A DNA stretch of 64,000 bases from Pseudomonas capeferrum (GCF_000731675.1 NZ_JMIT01000002.1:917282-981281); one strand, 5' to 3'. Numbered from the stretch's first letter, positions 1 to 15,000 are shown. A program made the numbers and translations. Notes: a model not told the origin generated them from the letters alone.

Positions 1-1
1 T

Positions 2-3000
2 GGCACCTTCACTCTCGAACTCAACCCGGCACAGGCCAACGGCGAACTGCTGGACGTGGTCGCCATCGATGACACAGGGTTGTCGTCCCTGCCTGCGCAG
101 ATCACCGCGCCGGACATCACTGCTCCAACCGCACCGAGTGAACTGGCCGTCAGCGCTGACGGCACTGTCGTCACTGGCCGCGCCGAACCCGGCAGCACCG
201 TGCGTATTCTTGCCGCCGACGGCACCGAACTGGGCACTGCCCTAGTCGGCCCGACTGGCGTATTCAACATCACCCTCGCTCCACCGCAAGTCGATGGCGA
301 AGTACTGCAAGCCACCGCAACGGACGCCGCAGGCAATACCTCGACAGCCAGCTCCGTCACCGCACCCGATATAGACGGCGGCGACACCACGCCGCCTGAC
401 GCCCCTGTTCATCTAGTGATCGCCCTCGCGGGCCATCAACTCACTGGCCGTGGCGAAGCGGGCACTACCGTGCAGGTGCGCGATGCTGCCGGTAATGTAC
501 TGGCGACCGGCACCGTCGGTGCAGATGGCACCTTCGTGATCGCGCTCGACCCTGCCGTGATCGACGGCAGCACCTTGCAAGTGACTCTGACCGATGCTGC
601 TGGCAACGTTTCGCAGCCGGGCTCGGTCGTTTCGCAAGACCTGCTGCCACCGGCGCAGCCGACCGACCTGGCCCTGGCCGAAGGCGTGACCCTTACCGGT
701 CGTGGCGAGCCAGGGGCTACGGTTCAAGTTCGCGACGCAGCGGGCACGGTGATCGGCACCGGCCTGGTGGGCGCAGATGGCCTGTTCAGTGTCACCCTCG
801 CCCCCGCTCAAGCAAACGGCGAGGCACTGGATATCCGCCTGGTGGATGCTGCTGGCAACAGCTCGGCTCCGCTGCAATTCGATGCCCCGGACATTACGCC
901 GCCTGCTGCCGTCAGCAACATCGTCGTCGGTGCCGGAGGCGTGGCCTTAAGTGGTCGCGGCGAGCCGGGTGCCACGGTTGAAGTGCGCGATGCCAATGGC
1001 AATGTGATTGGCACCGGTACGGTATTGGCCAACGGCACGTTCCTGATCGACTTGGACCCTGCCGTACAACCTGGCGAACACTTGAGCCTGGTGCAGACCG
1101 ACCCGAGCGGTAACGCTTCGGTTGCCTTTGAATACGATGTGCCACAGACCACCGCGCCAGCCAGCCCGAGCGGCTTGGCCATCGACGCCGACGGCACCAC
1201 CCTCACCGGTACCGCCCCAGCCGGCAGCCGCGTGGAAGTGCACGATGCCAATGGCACGCTGATCGGCAGTGCCATTGCTGGTGCCGACGGCACCTTCACT
1301 CTCGAACTCAACCCGGCCCAGGCCAACGGCGAACTGCTGGACGTAGTCGCCATTGATGACACGGGGCTGTCGTCCCTGCCTGCGCAGATCACCGCGCCAG
1401 ACATCACCGCGCCGGCCGCACCGAGTGAGCTGGCCGTCAGCGCTGACGGCACTGTCGTCACTGGCCGCGCCGAACCCGGCAGCACCGTGCGTATTCTTGC
1501 CGCCGACGGCACCGAATTGGGCAGCGCCCTGGTCGGGCCGACCGGCGTGTTCAACATCACCCTCGCTCCGCCGCAAGTCGATGGCGAAGTACTGCAAGCC
1601 ACCGCAACCGACGCCGCAGGCAATACCTCGACAGCAAGCTCCGTCACCGCACCCGATATCGACGGCGGCGACACCACGCCGCCTGACGCCCCTGTTGATC
1701 TGGTGATCGGCCTCGCGGGCCATCAACTCACTGGCCGTGGCGAAGCGGGCACTACCACCCTCGCTCCGCCGCAAGTCGATGGCGAAGTGCTGCAAGCCAC
1801 CGCAACCGACGTTGCGGGCAATACCTCGACAACCAGTTCCGTCACCGCGCCGGATATCGACGGCGGTGATACCACGCCACCGGAGGCACCGACCAACCTG
1901 GTAATCGGCCTCGCTGGCGCGCAGCTTAGCGGCCGCGGCGAAGCAGGTACCACCGTTCAGGTACGTGATGCTGCCGGAAATGTACTGGCGACCGGCACCG
2001 TCGGTGCAGACGGCATCTTCGTGATCGCGCTTGACCCTGCCGTGATCGACGGCAGCACCTTGCAAGTCACCCTGACCGACGCTGCCGGCAACGTTTCGCC
2101 ACCGGGCTCGGTCGCGTCGCAAGACTTGCTGCCACCGGCGCAGCCGACTGACCTGGCCCTGGCCGAAGGCGTAACCCTTACCGGTCGCGGCGAACCAGGC
2201 GCCACTGTTCAGGTTCGCGACGCCGCAGGCACCGTGATCGGCACCGGCCTGGTCGGCGCCGATGGCCTGTTCAGCGTCACCCTCGCCCCCGCTCAGGCGA
2301 ACGGCGAGGCGTTGGACATCCGTCAACTGGACGCTGCTGGCAACAGCTCGGCCCCGCTGCAGTTCGATGCCCCGGATATCACGCCGCCTGGCGCAGTAAG
2401 CGATATTGTCGTCGGCGCTGGCGGCCTGGTGCTGAGCGGTCGCGGCGAAGCCGGGGCCAGCGTCGAAGTGCGTGATGCCGACGGTAATGTGATCGGCACC
2501 GGTACCGTGGCCGCCAATGGCACCTTCATCATCAACCTCGACCCTGCCGTGCAACCTGGCGAGCAGCTGAGCCTGGTGCAGACCGACCCGAGCGGCAACG
2601 CTTCGGTGGCCTTCGAATACGACGTACCGCTGACCACCGCGCCGGCCAGCCCGAGCGAGCTGGCCATCGATGCCGACGGCACCACCCTCACCGGTACCGC
2701 CCCAGCCGGCAGCCGTGTGGAAGTGCATGATGCCAATGGCACGCTGATCGGCAGCGCCATTGCCGGTGCCGACGGTACTTTCACTCTCGAGCTCAACCCG
2801 GCCCAAGCCAACGGCGAACTGCTGGATGTGGTGGCCATCGATGACACGGGCTTGTCGTCCCTGCCTGCGCAGATCACTGCGCCGGACATCACCGCACCAG
2901 CCGCACCTGCCGAATTGGCCGTCAATGCCAACGGCGCCGTCATCACTGGCCGCGCCGAACCGGGCAGCACCGTGCGTATCGTCGCCGCCGACGGCACTGA

Positions 3001-6000
3001 ACTGGGTACTGCCCTGGTTGGGCCGACCGGTATTTTCAGCATCACCCTTGACCCGCCCCAGGTCGATGGCGAAGTGTTGCAAGCTACCGCGACCGATGCT
3101 GCGGGCAATACCTCGACAGCCAGCTCCGTCACCGCGCCGGATATCGACGGCGTCGACACCACACCACCGAGTGCACCGACCAACCTGGTGATCGGCCTTG
3201 CCGGCACCCAACTTAGCGGGCGTGGCGAAGCGGGTACCACCGTGCAGGTGCGTGACGCTGCCGGTAATGTGCTGGCGACCGGCACCGTGGCTGCAGACGG
3301 CACCTTCGTGGTCGCGCTTGACCCTGCCGTGATCGACGGCAGCACCCTGCAAGTGACCCTGACCGATGCAGCCGGCAACGTTTCGCAACCGGGCTCCATC
3401 GCCTCGCAAGACCTGCTGCCACCGGCACAACCAACCGACTTGGCCCTGGCCGAAGGCGTGACCCTTACCGGTCGCGGCGAACCGGGTGCCACTGTTCAAG
3501 TACGCGATGCAGCGGGCACGGTGATCGGCACCGCCCTGGTGGGCGCGGATGGCCTGTTCAGCGTCACCCTCGCCCCCGCTCAAGCAAACGGCGAGGCGCT
3601 GGATATCCGCCTGGCGGATGCTGCGGGCAACACCTCGACCCCGCTGCAATTCGATGCCCCAGATATCACGCCGCCTGCCGCAGTAAGCGGTATTGTCATC
3701 GGCGCTGGCGGCCTGGTACTGAGCGGTCGCGGCGAAGCGGGTGCCAGCGTCGAAGTGCGCGATGCCGACGGTAATGTGATCGGCACCGGCACGGTGGGCG
3801 CCAATGGCACCTTCACTATCAACCTTGACCCGGCCGTACAACCCGGCGAACAGTTAAGCCTGGTACAGACCGACCCGAGCGGCAACGCTTCGGTTGCCTT
3901 CGAATACGACGTACCGCTGACCACCGCGCCGGCCAGCCCGAGCGAGCTGGCCATCGATGCCGACGGCACCACCCTCACCGGTACCGCCCCAGCCGGCAGC
4001 CGTGTGGAAGTGCATGATGCCAATGGCACGCTGATCGGCAGCGCCATTGCCGGTGCCGACGGTACTTTCACTCTCGAGCTCAACCCGGCCCAGGCCAACG
4101 GCGAACTGCTGGATGTGGTGGCCATCGATGACACGGGCTTGTCGTCCCTGCCTGCGCAGATCACCGCGCCAGACATCACCGCGCCAGCCGCACCGAGTGA
4201 ATTGGCCGTCAGCGCTGACGGCACTCTCGTTACTGGCCGCGCCGAGCCGGACAGCACCGTGCGCATTCTTGCCGCCGATGGCACTGAACTGGGTACTGCC
4301 CTGGTTGGGCCGACCGGTATTTTCAGCATCACCCTTGACCCGCCACAGGTCGATGGCCAAGTGCTGCAAGCCACCGCTACCGACGCCGCAGGCAATGCCT
4401 CTACAGCCAGCTCCGTCACCGCGCCGGACATCGACGGCGTCGACATCACACCACCGAGTACACCGGCCAACCTGGTGATCGGCCTTGCTGGTACTCAGCT
4501 CAGCGGCCGTGGCGAAGCGGGCACCACCGTGCAGGTGCGTGACGCCGCCGGCAATGTGCTGGCGACCGGCACCGTCGGTGCAGATGGCACCTTCGTGATC
4601 GCGCTTGACCCTGCCGTGATTGATGGCAGCACCCTGCAAGTGACCCTGACCGATGCCGCAGGCAACGTTTCGCAACCGGGTTCGGTCGCCTCGCAAGACC
4701 TGCTGCCACCGGCACAACCCACCGACTTGGCCCTGGCCGAAGGCGTGACCCTTACCGGTCGCGGCGAACCGGGTGCCACTGTTCAAGTACGCGATGCAGC
4801 GGGCACGGTGATCGGCACCGCCCTGGTGGGCGCGGATGGCCTGTTCAGCGTCACCCTCGCCCCCGCTCAAGCAAACGGCGAGGCACTGGATGTCCGCGTG
4901 GAGGATGCCGCCGGCAACACCTCCACCCCGCTGCAGTTCGATGCTCCGGACATCACCCCACCTGGCGCTGTCAGCAACATCGTCGTCGGTGCCGACGGCC
5001 TGGCCCTGAGCGGCCGTGGCGAAGCGGGTGCCAGCGTTGAAGTACGCGATGCCAATGGCAATGTGATTGGCACCGGCACGGTACTGGCCAACGGCACCTT
5101 CCTGATCGACCTCGACCCGGCCGCACAGCCTGGTGCGCAGCTCAGCCTGGTGCAAACCGACCCAAGCGGCAACGCCTCCGAAGCCCTGCTGTACGACGTC
5201 CCCCTGACCACCGCGCCGGCCAGCCCGAGCGACTTGGTAGTGGCCGAAGACGGCACCAGCATCAGTGGTAATGCCCCAGCTGGCACCCGTGTTGAGGTGC
5301 ATGATGCCAACGGCACCCTGGTCGGCAGCGTGGTGGCGGGTGCCGATGGCACCTTCACCGTCATCCTCGACCCAGCCCAGGCCAACGGCGAACTGCTGGA
5401 TGTGGTGGCCATCGATGACACGGGCTTGTCGTCCCTGCCTGTGCAAATCGCAGCACCAGACATCACTGCCCCAACTGCCCCAAGCGAGCTCGCCGTAAGC
5501 GCTGACGGCAGCACAGTCACCGGCCGCGCCGAACCGGGCAGCACCGTGCGTATTCTTGCCGCTGACGGCAGCGAACTGGGCACTGCCCTGGTCGGCCCGA
5601 CCGGCACCTTCAACATCACCCTCGACCCGCCGCAAGTCGATGGGGAGGTGCTGCAGGTCACCGCAACCGATGCTGCGGGCAATACCTCCACAGCCGGCAC
5701 GGTCACGGCGCCGGACATCGACGGCGGTGACACCACGCCACCGGAGGCACCGACCAACCTGGTGATCGGCCTCGCCGGCAGCCAGCTCAACGGCCGCGGC
5801 GAAGCCGGGGCCAGCGTGCAGGTGCGCGATGCCGAGGGCAATCTCCTGGCCACTGGCACGGTCAACCCGGATGGCAGCTTCCAGCTCACCCTGGACCCAG
5901 CCGTGAACGACGGCAGCACCCTGCAAGTGGTACTGACCGACGCCGCAGGCAACGCCTCCGAACCCGGCTCGGTCATCTCGCCAGACCTGCTGGCCCCTGA

Positions 6001-9000
6001 GCAACCGACCGGCCTGGGCCTGGCCAATGGCGTGACCTTGACCGGTAGCGGCGAACCGGGCGCCACGGTGCAGGTTCGCAATGCTGCTGGCGACCTGATC
6101 GGCACCGGCCTGGTCAACGACAACGGCAGCTTCAGCCTCACACTGTTCCCTTCGCAGGCCAATGGCGAGGCGCTGGATGTGCGCCTGGTGGATGCCGCTG
6201 GCAACAGCTCCACCCCACTGCAATTCGATGCCCCGGACATCACCCCACCGGCGGCAGTCAGCAACATTGTCGTCGGCGCCGACGGCCTGGCCCTGAGCGG
6301 TCGGGGCGAAGCGGGGGCCAGCGTCGAAGTGCGTGACGCCGATGGCAACCTGATCGGCACCGGCACCGTTGGCGAAAACGGCACCTTCCTGATTGACCTT
6401 GCGCCAGCAGCCCAACCGGGCGCGCAACTGAGCCTGGTGCAGAGCGACCCAAGCGGCAACGCCTCCGAAGCCTTGCTGTACGACGTACCCCTGACCACCG
6501 CGCCGGCCAGCCCAAGCGACCTGGTGGTGGCCGAAGACGGTACCAGCATCAGCGGTAGCGCCCCAGCCGGTACGCGCGTGGAAGTGCATGATGCCAATGG
6601 CACCTTGGTCGGCAGTGTCGTGGTCGGCGCCGAAGGCACCTTCACCGTCATCCTCAACCCGGCCCAAGCCAATGGCGAGCTGCTCGACCTGGTGGCTATC
6701 GACGGCACCGGCGCATCGTCGCTGCCAGTGCAAGTGGGCGCACCCGACATCACCGCGCCCGCCACACCGACCGAACTTGCCGTCAGCACCGATGGCAGCG
6801 TGGTTACCGGGCGTGCCGAAGCCGGTAGCACCGTGCGGATCCTGGCGGCCGATGGCACTGAACTTGGCAGTGCACTGGTTGGCCCGACCGGCATCTTCAA
6901 CATCACCCTCGACCCACCTCAGGTCGACGGTGAGGTGTTGCAAGTGACGGCCACCGACAACGCTGGCAACAGCTCCACGGCGGGCACGGTCACGGCCCCT
7001 GACATCGACGGCGGAGATACCACCCCACCGGAGGCGCCAACCAACCTGGTGATTGGCCTCGCTGGCAGCCAGCTCAACGGCCGCGGCGAAGCCGGGGCCA
7101 GCGTGCAGGTGCGCGATGCCGAGGGCAATCTCCTGGCCACCGGCACGGTCAACCCGGATGGCAGCTTCCAGCTCACCCTGGACCCGGCCGTCAAAGACGG
7201 TAGTACCCTGCAAGTGATACTGACCGACGCCGCAGGCAACGCCTCCGAACCTGGCTCGGTCATCTCGCCCGACCTGCAGGCCCCCGAGCAACCGACCGGC
7301 CTGGCCCTGGCCAATGGCGTGACCTTGACCGGTAGCGGCGAGCCGGGTGCCACGGTGCAGGTCCGCGACGCTGATGGCGACCTGATCGGCACGGGCCTGG
7401 TCAACGACAACGGCAGCTTCAGCCTTACGCTGTCGCCTGCACAGGCCAATGGCGAAGCCCTCGACATCCGCCTGGTGGATGCCGCCGGCAACACCTCTGC
7501 TCCGCTGCAGTTCGATGCCCCGGACATCACCCCACCGGCAGCGGTCAGTACCATCGTGGTCGGTGCCGACGGCCTGACCCTCAGCGGCCGCGGTGAAGCG
7601 GGGGCCAGCGTCGAAGTGCGTGACGTCGATGGCAACCTGCTGGGCAGCGGTACCGTGCTTGCCAACGGCACCTTCCTGGTCGACCTCAACCCCGCCGCGC
7701 AGCCGGGCGAACGCCTGAGCCTGGTCCAGACCGACGCGGCCGGCAATGCCTCTGAAGCCCTGCAATACGATGTGCCGCTGGCCACCGTACCCACCAGCCC
7801 AAGCGAGCTGGTGGTCGCTGAAGACGGTACCAGCATCAGCGGTAGCGCCCAGACCGGCACCCGCGTAGAAGTGCACGATGCCAACGGCACCCTGGTCGGC
7901 AGCGTGGTGGTCGGTGCCGAAGGCACCTTTACCGTCGTGCTCACACCCGCACAGGCCAATGGCGAACTGCTGGATGTGGTGGCCATCGACAGCACCGGTG
8001 CATCGTCCCTGCCGGTACAAGTCAGCGCACCGGACATCACCGCCCCCGACACGCCCACCGAACTCGTCGTCAGTACCGATGGCAGCGTGGTCACCGGGCG
8101 TGCCGAAGCCGGCAGCACCGTGCGGGTTCTGGCAGCCGATGGCACCGAGCTGGGCAGCACGCTGGTCGGCCCAAGCGGCGCCTTCAGCGTCACCCTCACC
8201 CCACCCCAAGTCGATGGCGAACAACTGCAAGTCACTGCCACCGATACCACGGGCAATAGCTCGACAGCCGGCACCGTCACCGCGCCGGATATCGACAACG
8301 GCGGCGATACCACGCCGCCAGAGCAGGCCACCGACCTGGTGGTCAGCGATGACGGGCGCACCGTTTCTGGTCGCGGCGAACCTGGCGCGACAGTCGAGGT
8401 ACGCAATGACCAGGGCCAACTGCTGCAAAGTGGCACGGTAGGCCCTGACGGCGACTTCACCGTGCAACTGCCGTCGGCGGTTGTAGACGGTTCGTCCCTG
8501 CAAGTGACCTTGACCGATGCCGCCGGCAACGTTTCGCAACCAGGCTCGGTGGACACACCAGACCAGGTTGCCCCGCCGCAACCCACCGACCTGGTGCTTA
8601 CCGCTGGCAACAGCCTCACCGGTAGCGCCGAACCGGGCGCGCGGGTGAACGTACGTGACGCCTCGGGCGACTTGATCGGCAGCGCCATCGTCGAGCCCGA
8701 CGGCACCTTCACCCTGACCCTGAACCCTGCCCAGGCCAATGGCGAGACCCTGGCCATCACCGTGGTCGACGCCGCCGGCAACACCTCGGTGCCGTTGAGC
8801 TACGTGGCACCGGACATCACCGCGCCAGCGATCATCACCGACGTCGTCGCCGGTGCTGGCAGCCTGGCCGTGTCGGGTCGCGGCGAAGCCGGCGCCGAAG
8901 TGGAAGTGCGGGATGCCGGTGGCACTGTCATCGGCACCGGCACGGTGGCCCCGAATGGCACCTTCGTGATCGACCTCGCCAACCCATTGGCCGCTGGCGA

Positions 9001-12000
9001 GTCGATCGTACTGGTGCAAACCGACGCCGCTGGCAACACCTCGGTGGGCATCGACGTCATCGTTGCCGATGCACCGCTGCCCGAAAGCCCGAGCGATCTG
9101 GTGCTGGCGCCTGACGGTTCATCCATCAGCGGCACTGCCCCAGCGGGCACGCAAGTTGAGGTGCGCGACGCCCAGGGCACTGTCATTGGCAGCGTCCAGG
9201 CAGGCACCGACGGCACCTTCACCATCGGCCTGACACCTGCTCAGGCCAACGGCGAAGTGCTTGATGTGGTCGCCGTCGATGCCGATGGCAACAGCTCGCT
9301 GCCGACCCAGATCACCGCACCCGACATCACCCCGCCCAACCAGGCCAGCGACCTGCAGCTCAGCGCCGATGGCAGCGTCCTCACCGGGCGCGGCGAGCCC
9401 GGCACCACCGTTCAGGTCATCAACGCCCAGGGCGATGTGCTGGGTAATGCCCAGGTCGGCGACAACGGCGTCATCAGCGTTATCCTGACCCCCGCGCAAA
9501 CCGACGGCCAGGAACTGGACGTGGTACTGCGCGACCCCGCAGGCAACACCTCCAGCGCAACCGTCAACGCGCCTGACCTGGATGGCCCGCTGCAGCCTTC
9601 GGGCCTGGCCATCGATACCGCCGGCATCCACCTCACCGGGCAGGGCCAGAGCGGTTCGATCGTGACCGTGCGCGCCGAGGACGGCACCGTGCTGGGTACC
9701 GCCACGGTGGCTGCCGACGGCCGCTTCGACGTCACCCTCAACCAGCCGCAGCGCAATGGCGAAAGCCTGACCGTGGAAGCCACCGACAACCTGGGCAACA
9801 GCGCAGGCCCGGTTGACTTCACGGCGCCCGATACCACACCACCGCAAGTGGTCACTGGCGTCGCCATCGATGACGCAGGCACCACCGTCACCGGCACCGG
9901 TGAACCCGATGCCACGGTCATCGTGCGGGGGCCGGACGGCACCGTACTGGGCAGCGTCGTGGTTGGTACGGGCGGCACCTTCGAAATCACCCTGGACACG
10001 CCGCAAACCAACGGCCAGGCACTGACCGTGGAGCAACGTGACCCCACCGGCAACTTGTCTACCGCCGTCACCCTGCCGGCACCGGACAGCGAAGCGCCAG
10101 ACACCCCGACAGGCCTCACCTTGTCGGGCGATGGCCGCACCGTTAGTGGCACCGGCGAGCCGGGTGCGCAGGTTACCGTCACCGGCACGGCTGGCGCGAT
10201 TTTGGGCACCGCCGTGGTCGAGGCCGACGGCAGCTTCCGCGTAAGCATCGACCCGCCACAACTCAACGGGCAGACCCTGTCCGTCACCCAGGCTGACGGC
10301 GCCGGCAATGACTCGACGCCTGGCACCGTGACCGCGCCTGACCTCGAAGCACCGGCAGCGGCGCAAGGCCTGGGCCTGAACCCCGAAGGCACGGTACTCA
10401 GTGGCCAGGGCGAACCGGGTAGCACCGTGGAAGTGCGCAACGCAGCCGGCGACCTGCTGGGCACCCTCCCGGTGGGCGAGGACGGCACCTTCAGCGTTAC
10501 CCTCACGCCCGCCCAGACCAACGGCGAAGTGCTGTCGGTGGTACTGATCGACAGCGAAGGCAATGCATCGCCATCGGCCACCTTCACCGCCGATGACAGC
10601 ACCGCCCCTACCGCACCGGACGGGCTCTCCATCACCCCCGGCGGCAACGCGATCCAGGGCACCGGCGAAGCGGGCTCGACTGTTGAAGTGCGCACCCCCG
10701 ACGGTACCTTGGTGGGCAGTGTGGTGGTACCGGCTGGCGGCCAGTTCACAGTACCGCTGGCGCCTGCGCAGCTCGATGGCCAGGCGCTGGACGTGACCTT
10801 GACCGACGCCGCTGGCAACCAATCCCTGGCTACCCAGATCATCGCACCGGACGTCACGCCGCCAGCACTGCCCACCGACGTGGTGGTCAGCCCGGATGGC
10901 ACCACCGTTACCGGCAACGCGCCAGGCGCTACTTCGGTGACGGTGCGGGACGCGGACGGCAACGAAACCACCGAGCCGGTGAACCCCGATGGCAGCTTCA
11001 GCGTGACGCTGCCGACCCCGCAGACCAATGGCGAAAGCGTGACCGTGGTAGTCACCGACGGCGCCAACAACGGCTCCGCGCCGATCACCATCACCGCACC
11101 CGACACCACCGACCCACTGCCGGCCACGGGGGTCACCGTCAGCCCGGATGGCAGCATTGTCGGCGGCGGCGCCGAACCTGGCAGCACGGTGGTCATCCGT
11201 AACCCGGACGGCAGCGAGCGCGGCAGCGAAACCGTGGCCCCGGACGGCACCTTCGTGGTACCGGTCAACCCACCACTGACGGCGGGCGAAACCGTCGACG
11301 TGGTGGTGATCGACCCCGCCGGCAACGAGTCCACCCCGGTCTCGCTGGACGGCCCGGATGGCACCGAAGCCGCCACTCCAAGCGGCCTCGCCCTCAGCGC
11401 CGATGGCTTCCTGCTGATCGGCCAGGGCACCGTCGGGTCGCTGATCACCGTGACCGCCGGCGGCACCACCCTGGGCACGGCGACGGTTGGCAGCGATGGC
11501 ACCTTCCGGGTGTTCTTCCAGAATGCCCAGCTCAATGGCGAGACCCTTGTGGTCACCGCTCGCACCTCGGTCGATGGCAATCCGTCGGTACCGGCCACCC
11601 TCGTGGCCAACGACAGCACAGCGCCGGATGCGCCGACCCAGGTTGCCATCGACCGTACCGGCAGCACGCTGACCGGCCAGGGCGAAGTGGGTGCGACCGT
11701 TCGCGTGGTCAATGCCCAGGGCGACGTGCTTGGCACCGCGACCGTCGGCAGCAATGGCTTGTTCAGCATCAGCTTCGCGCCAGCGCTGGCCAATGGGCAA
11801 AACCTGATCATCACCCAGGCCGATGGCGCGGGTAACGTCTCGCTCGCGGCCACCCTGCAGGCACCTGACCTGCAGGCGCCGCAGGCAGCCAACAACCTCA
11901 GCCTCAACAGCGCGGCCACCGTGCTCAGCGGCGAAGGCGAAGCCGGTGCCAACGTCACTGTGCGTGATGCCAGCGGCGCGATCCTGGCCACCGGCACCGT

Positions 12001-15000
12001 CAACCAGAACGGCCAGTTCCAGATCACCCTGCCGAGCGCGCAAACCGCCGGCAGCCCCCTGCAGGTCACGCTCAGCGATGCTGCGGGTAACGTGTCTGGC
12101 CCGGCCAGCATGGCGACGCCAGACCGCACACCGCCTGCCGCCATCAGCAACCCCGTCCTCAGCCAGGACGGCCGGCAGCTGTCGGGCAGCGGTGAAGTGG
12201 GCGCCACGGTCCAGGTCCGCAATGCCGCCGGCACCGTGCTCGGCACCGCTGTGGTCGGTGCCGATGGGCGCTTCACGGTGGTGTTCGACACACCGCAGGC
12301 CAACGGCCAGGCCATCGGCGTCACGCAAGTGGATGCTGCTGGCAATACCTCGACGGCAGTCAACGTCAGCACCCCTGACCTGACCCCACCCGCGCCGCTG
12401 ACCAATGTGGTGCTGAACAACAACGGCCTGACCCTGAGCGGCCTCGGTGAAGCAGGCGCCACCGTGACCGTGCGCGGCCCGGATGGCACCATCATCGGCA
12501 CCGGGCTGGTGGCCGCCAACGGCAGCTTCACACTGACGCTCGACAACGCACAGCTCAACGCCCAGCACTTGAGCGTGATCCAGACCGACGCGGGCAACAA
12601 CACCTCTACTGCAGTAGCAGTCACCGCGCCGGACTTCACCCCACCACCGGCACCGACCACCCTGGCCCTGGCTGCCACCGGCCTGCAACTGACCGGTAAC
12701 GCAGAAGCGGGCAGCACCGTGACCGTGCGCGATGCCGCAGGCAACGTGCTCGGCACTGCGGTAGCCGGCAGCAATGGCACCTTCCAGGTCACCCTGAACA
12801 GTGCCCAGACCAACGGCCAGACCGTGCAGGTAACCGCCACCGATGCCGCAGGCAACGTGTCGCCAGCCGCGCCTTACACCGCAGCCGATACCACGCCACC
12901 TGCCGTCGTGACCAACCTTGCTGTCGCGGCCAATGGCGCGACCCTCACCGGCACCGGCGAAGCCAACGCCACAGTCACCGTTCGCGCACCGGACGGTAGC
13001 GTGCTAGGCACCGCCACCGTCGGGGCCGATGGCCATTTCAGCGTGGCCCTGTCACCGGCTGCCATTACCGGCGAAAGCCTCAGCGTGGTGCAGGCCGATG
13101 CCGCGCAGAACGTTTCGCCTGCGCAAACCGTCACCGCACCGGGCGTGCTGGCGCCAGATACACCCGACAACCTGGTACTGGCTGCCGATGGCCTGGCAGT
13201 GACCGGCACGGCAACCCCAGGCAGCACAGTGAACGTGTATGGCCCCAATGGCGTACTGCTGGGTACCGCCCCCGTCGCCAACGACGGCACCTTCACGGTC
13301 AACCTCGGTAGCGCCCAGGCCAACGGCGAAGTGCTGCAAGTCAGCGCCGTAGGCACCGACGGCAGCACGTCGCTGCCGGCCAGCCTGCAAGCGCCCGACA
13401 CCACCGCACCGCTGCCGCTGACCAATGTCGTGCTGTCCAGCGACGGGCTGGTGCTCAGTGGCCGCGGCGAGCCGGGTGCCACCGTCACCGTGATCGGTGA
13501 AGGCGGCATCGATCTCGGCACCGGTCTGGTCGATGCCAATGGCAACTTCAGCATTGGCCTTGGCAGCGCGCAGATCAACGGCGAACAGCTCAGCGCCAGC
13601 CAGTCCGATGTTGCCGGCAACGAGTCCAACAGCATCAGCCTCACCGCGCCTGATCGCGTGGCACCCGATGCCGCCGAGAACCTGGCCTTCGCCGGGGGCG
13701 GCAGCCTGCTCAACGGTACCGGCGAAGCGGGCGCCACTGTCCGCGTGCTGGCTGCCGATGGCAGCGTGCTCGGCACCGCGGTCGTGCGTGGCGACGGCAG
13801 CTTCCAGGTAGACCTCGGTACGCCGCAGGCCAACGGCCAGCAGGTGCAAGTGGTGCTGATCGATGCCGCCGGCAACCAGTCGGATGCCAGTGCCATCACC
13901 GCGCCCGACACCACGCCACCAGCCGCACCAACCGAGCTTGCCATCTCCAGCGATGGCATCACCCTCACCGGCCGCGGCGAGGTTGGGGCAGAGGTCATCG
14001 TCACCGCGCCGAATGGCGACGAAGTCGGCAGGGCCACGGTCGACGCCAGCGGGCATTTCACCGTCACCCTCACCCCGGCGTTGGGTAACAGCGAGCTGCT
14101 CAGCTTCACCCAGACCGACGCTGCCGGCAACGTATCGGCGGTGGCCACCCTGCAGACCCCAGACTTCACCCCGCCCGCTGCGCTTACCGAGGTCGACATC
14201 AGTGTCGACGGCAGCGTGGTGACCGGCCTGGGCGAAGCCGGGGCAACCGTCACCGTGCGCAACACTGCGGGCACCGTGCTGGGCTTTGGCACCGTGCAGG
14301 CCGACGGCAGCTTCCGCGTCGAGCTGACACCCGCGCAGATCAACAACGAACCGCTGTCGGTACAGCAGGCCGACCCACCCGGCAACATCAGTGCGCCGGT
14401 CAACATCCTGGCGCCCGACCTCACACCACCAGCGCCTGCGACCGAGCTGCGGCTCAACGTGGCGGGCGACCAGCTCAGCGGCGTCGGCGAAGCGGGCGCT
14501 ACCGTTCGCGTCTACGTCGGCATCACCCAGATCGGCACCATCGAGGTCGGTGCCGACGGCAAGTTCGTGGTCGACCTGAGCTCGGCGCAGCTTGACGGGC
14601 AGGTGTTGCAAGTGACCCTGACCGATCCGCGCGGCAACGTCTCGCCGATCAGCACGACCACCGCAGCTGACGTTACCCCGCCAGCCACAGTGATCGCCGT
14701 GATCAACGACAGCGGCACCCAGCTGGTTGGTACCGGTGAAGCCGGCGCCCGCGTCACCGTGGTAAACAACAATGGCGACCTACTTGGCCAGGTGACAGTC
14801 GACCCGGACGGCACCTTCGTGCTCGACCTGAACGCTGCGCAGATCAACGGCCAAACCCTGACCCTCATCGCCCAGGACTCCACCGGCAACCCGTCCGCGC
14901 CACTGCAAGTGACCGCACCGGACCTGACGCCACCGCTACAACCGACCGACTTGTTGCTCAACCCGGCCGGCACCTCGATGACGGGTACTGCCGAAGCAGG

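Noticed and set aside
947..12855. Very long antisense open frames across the adhesin (964 to 1,721 codons)
   Set aside because: They mirror the sense repeats, show low-complexity His/Gly/Arg or Pro/Ser/Ala composition, and have no domain. High GC plus repetition keeps stop codons away from the opposite strand.
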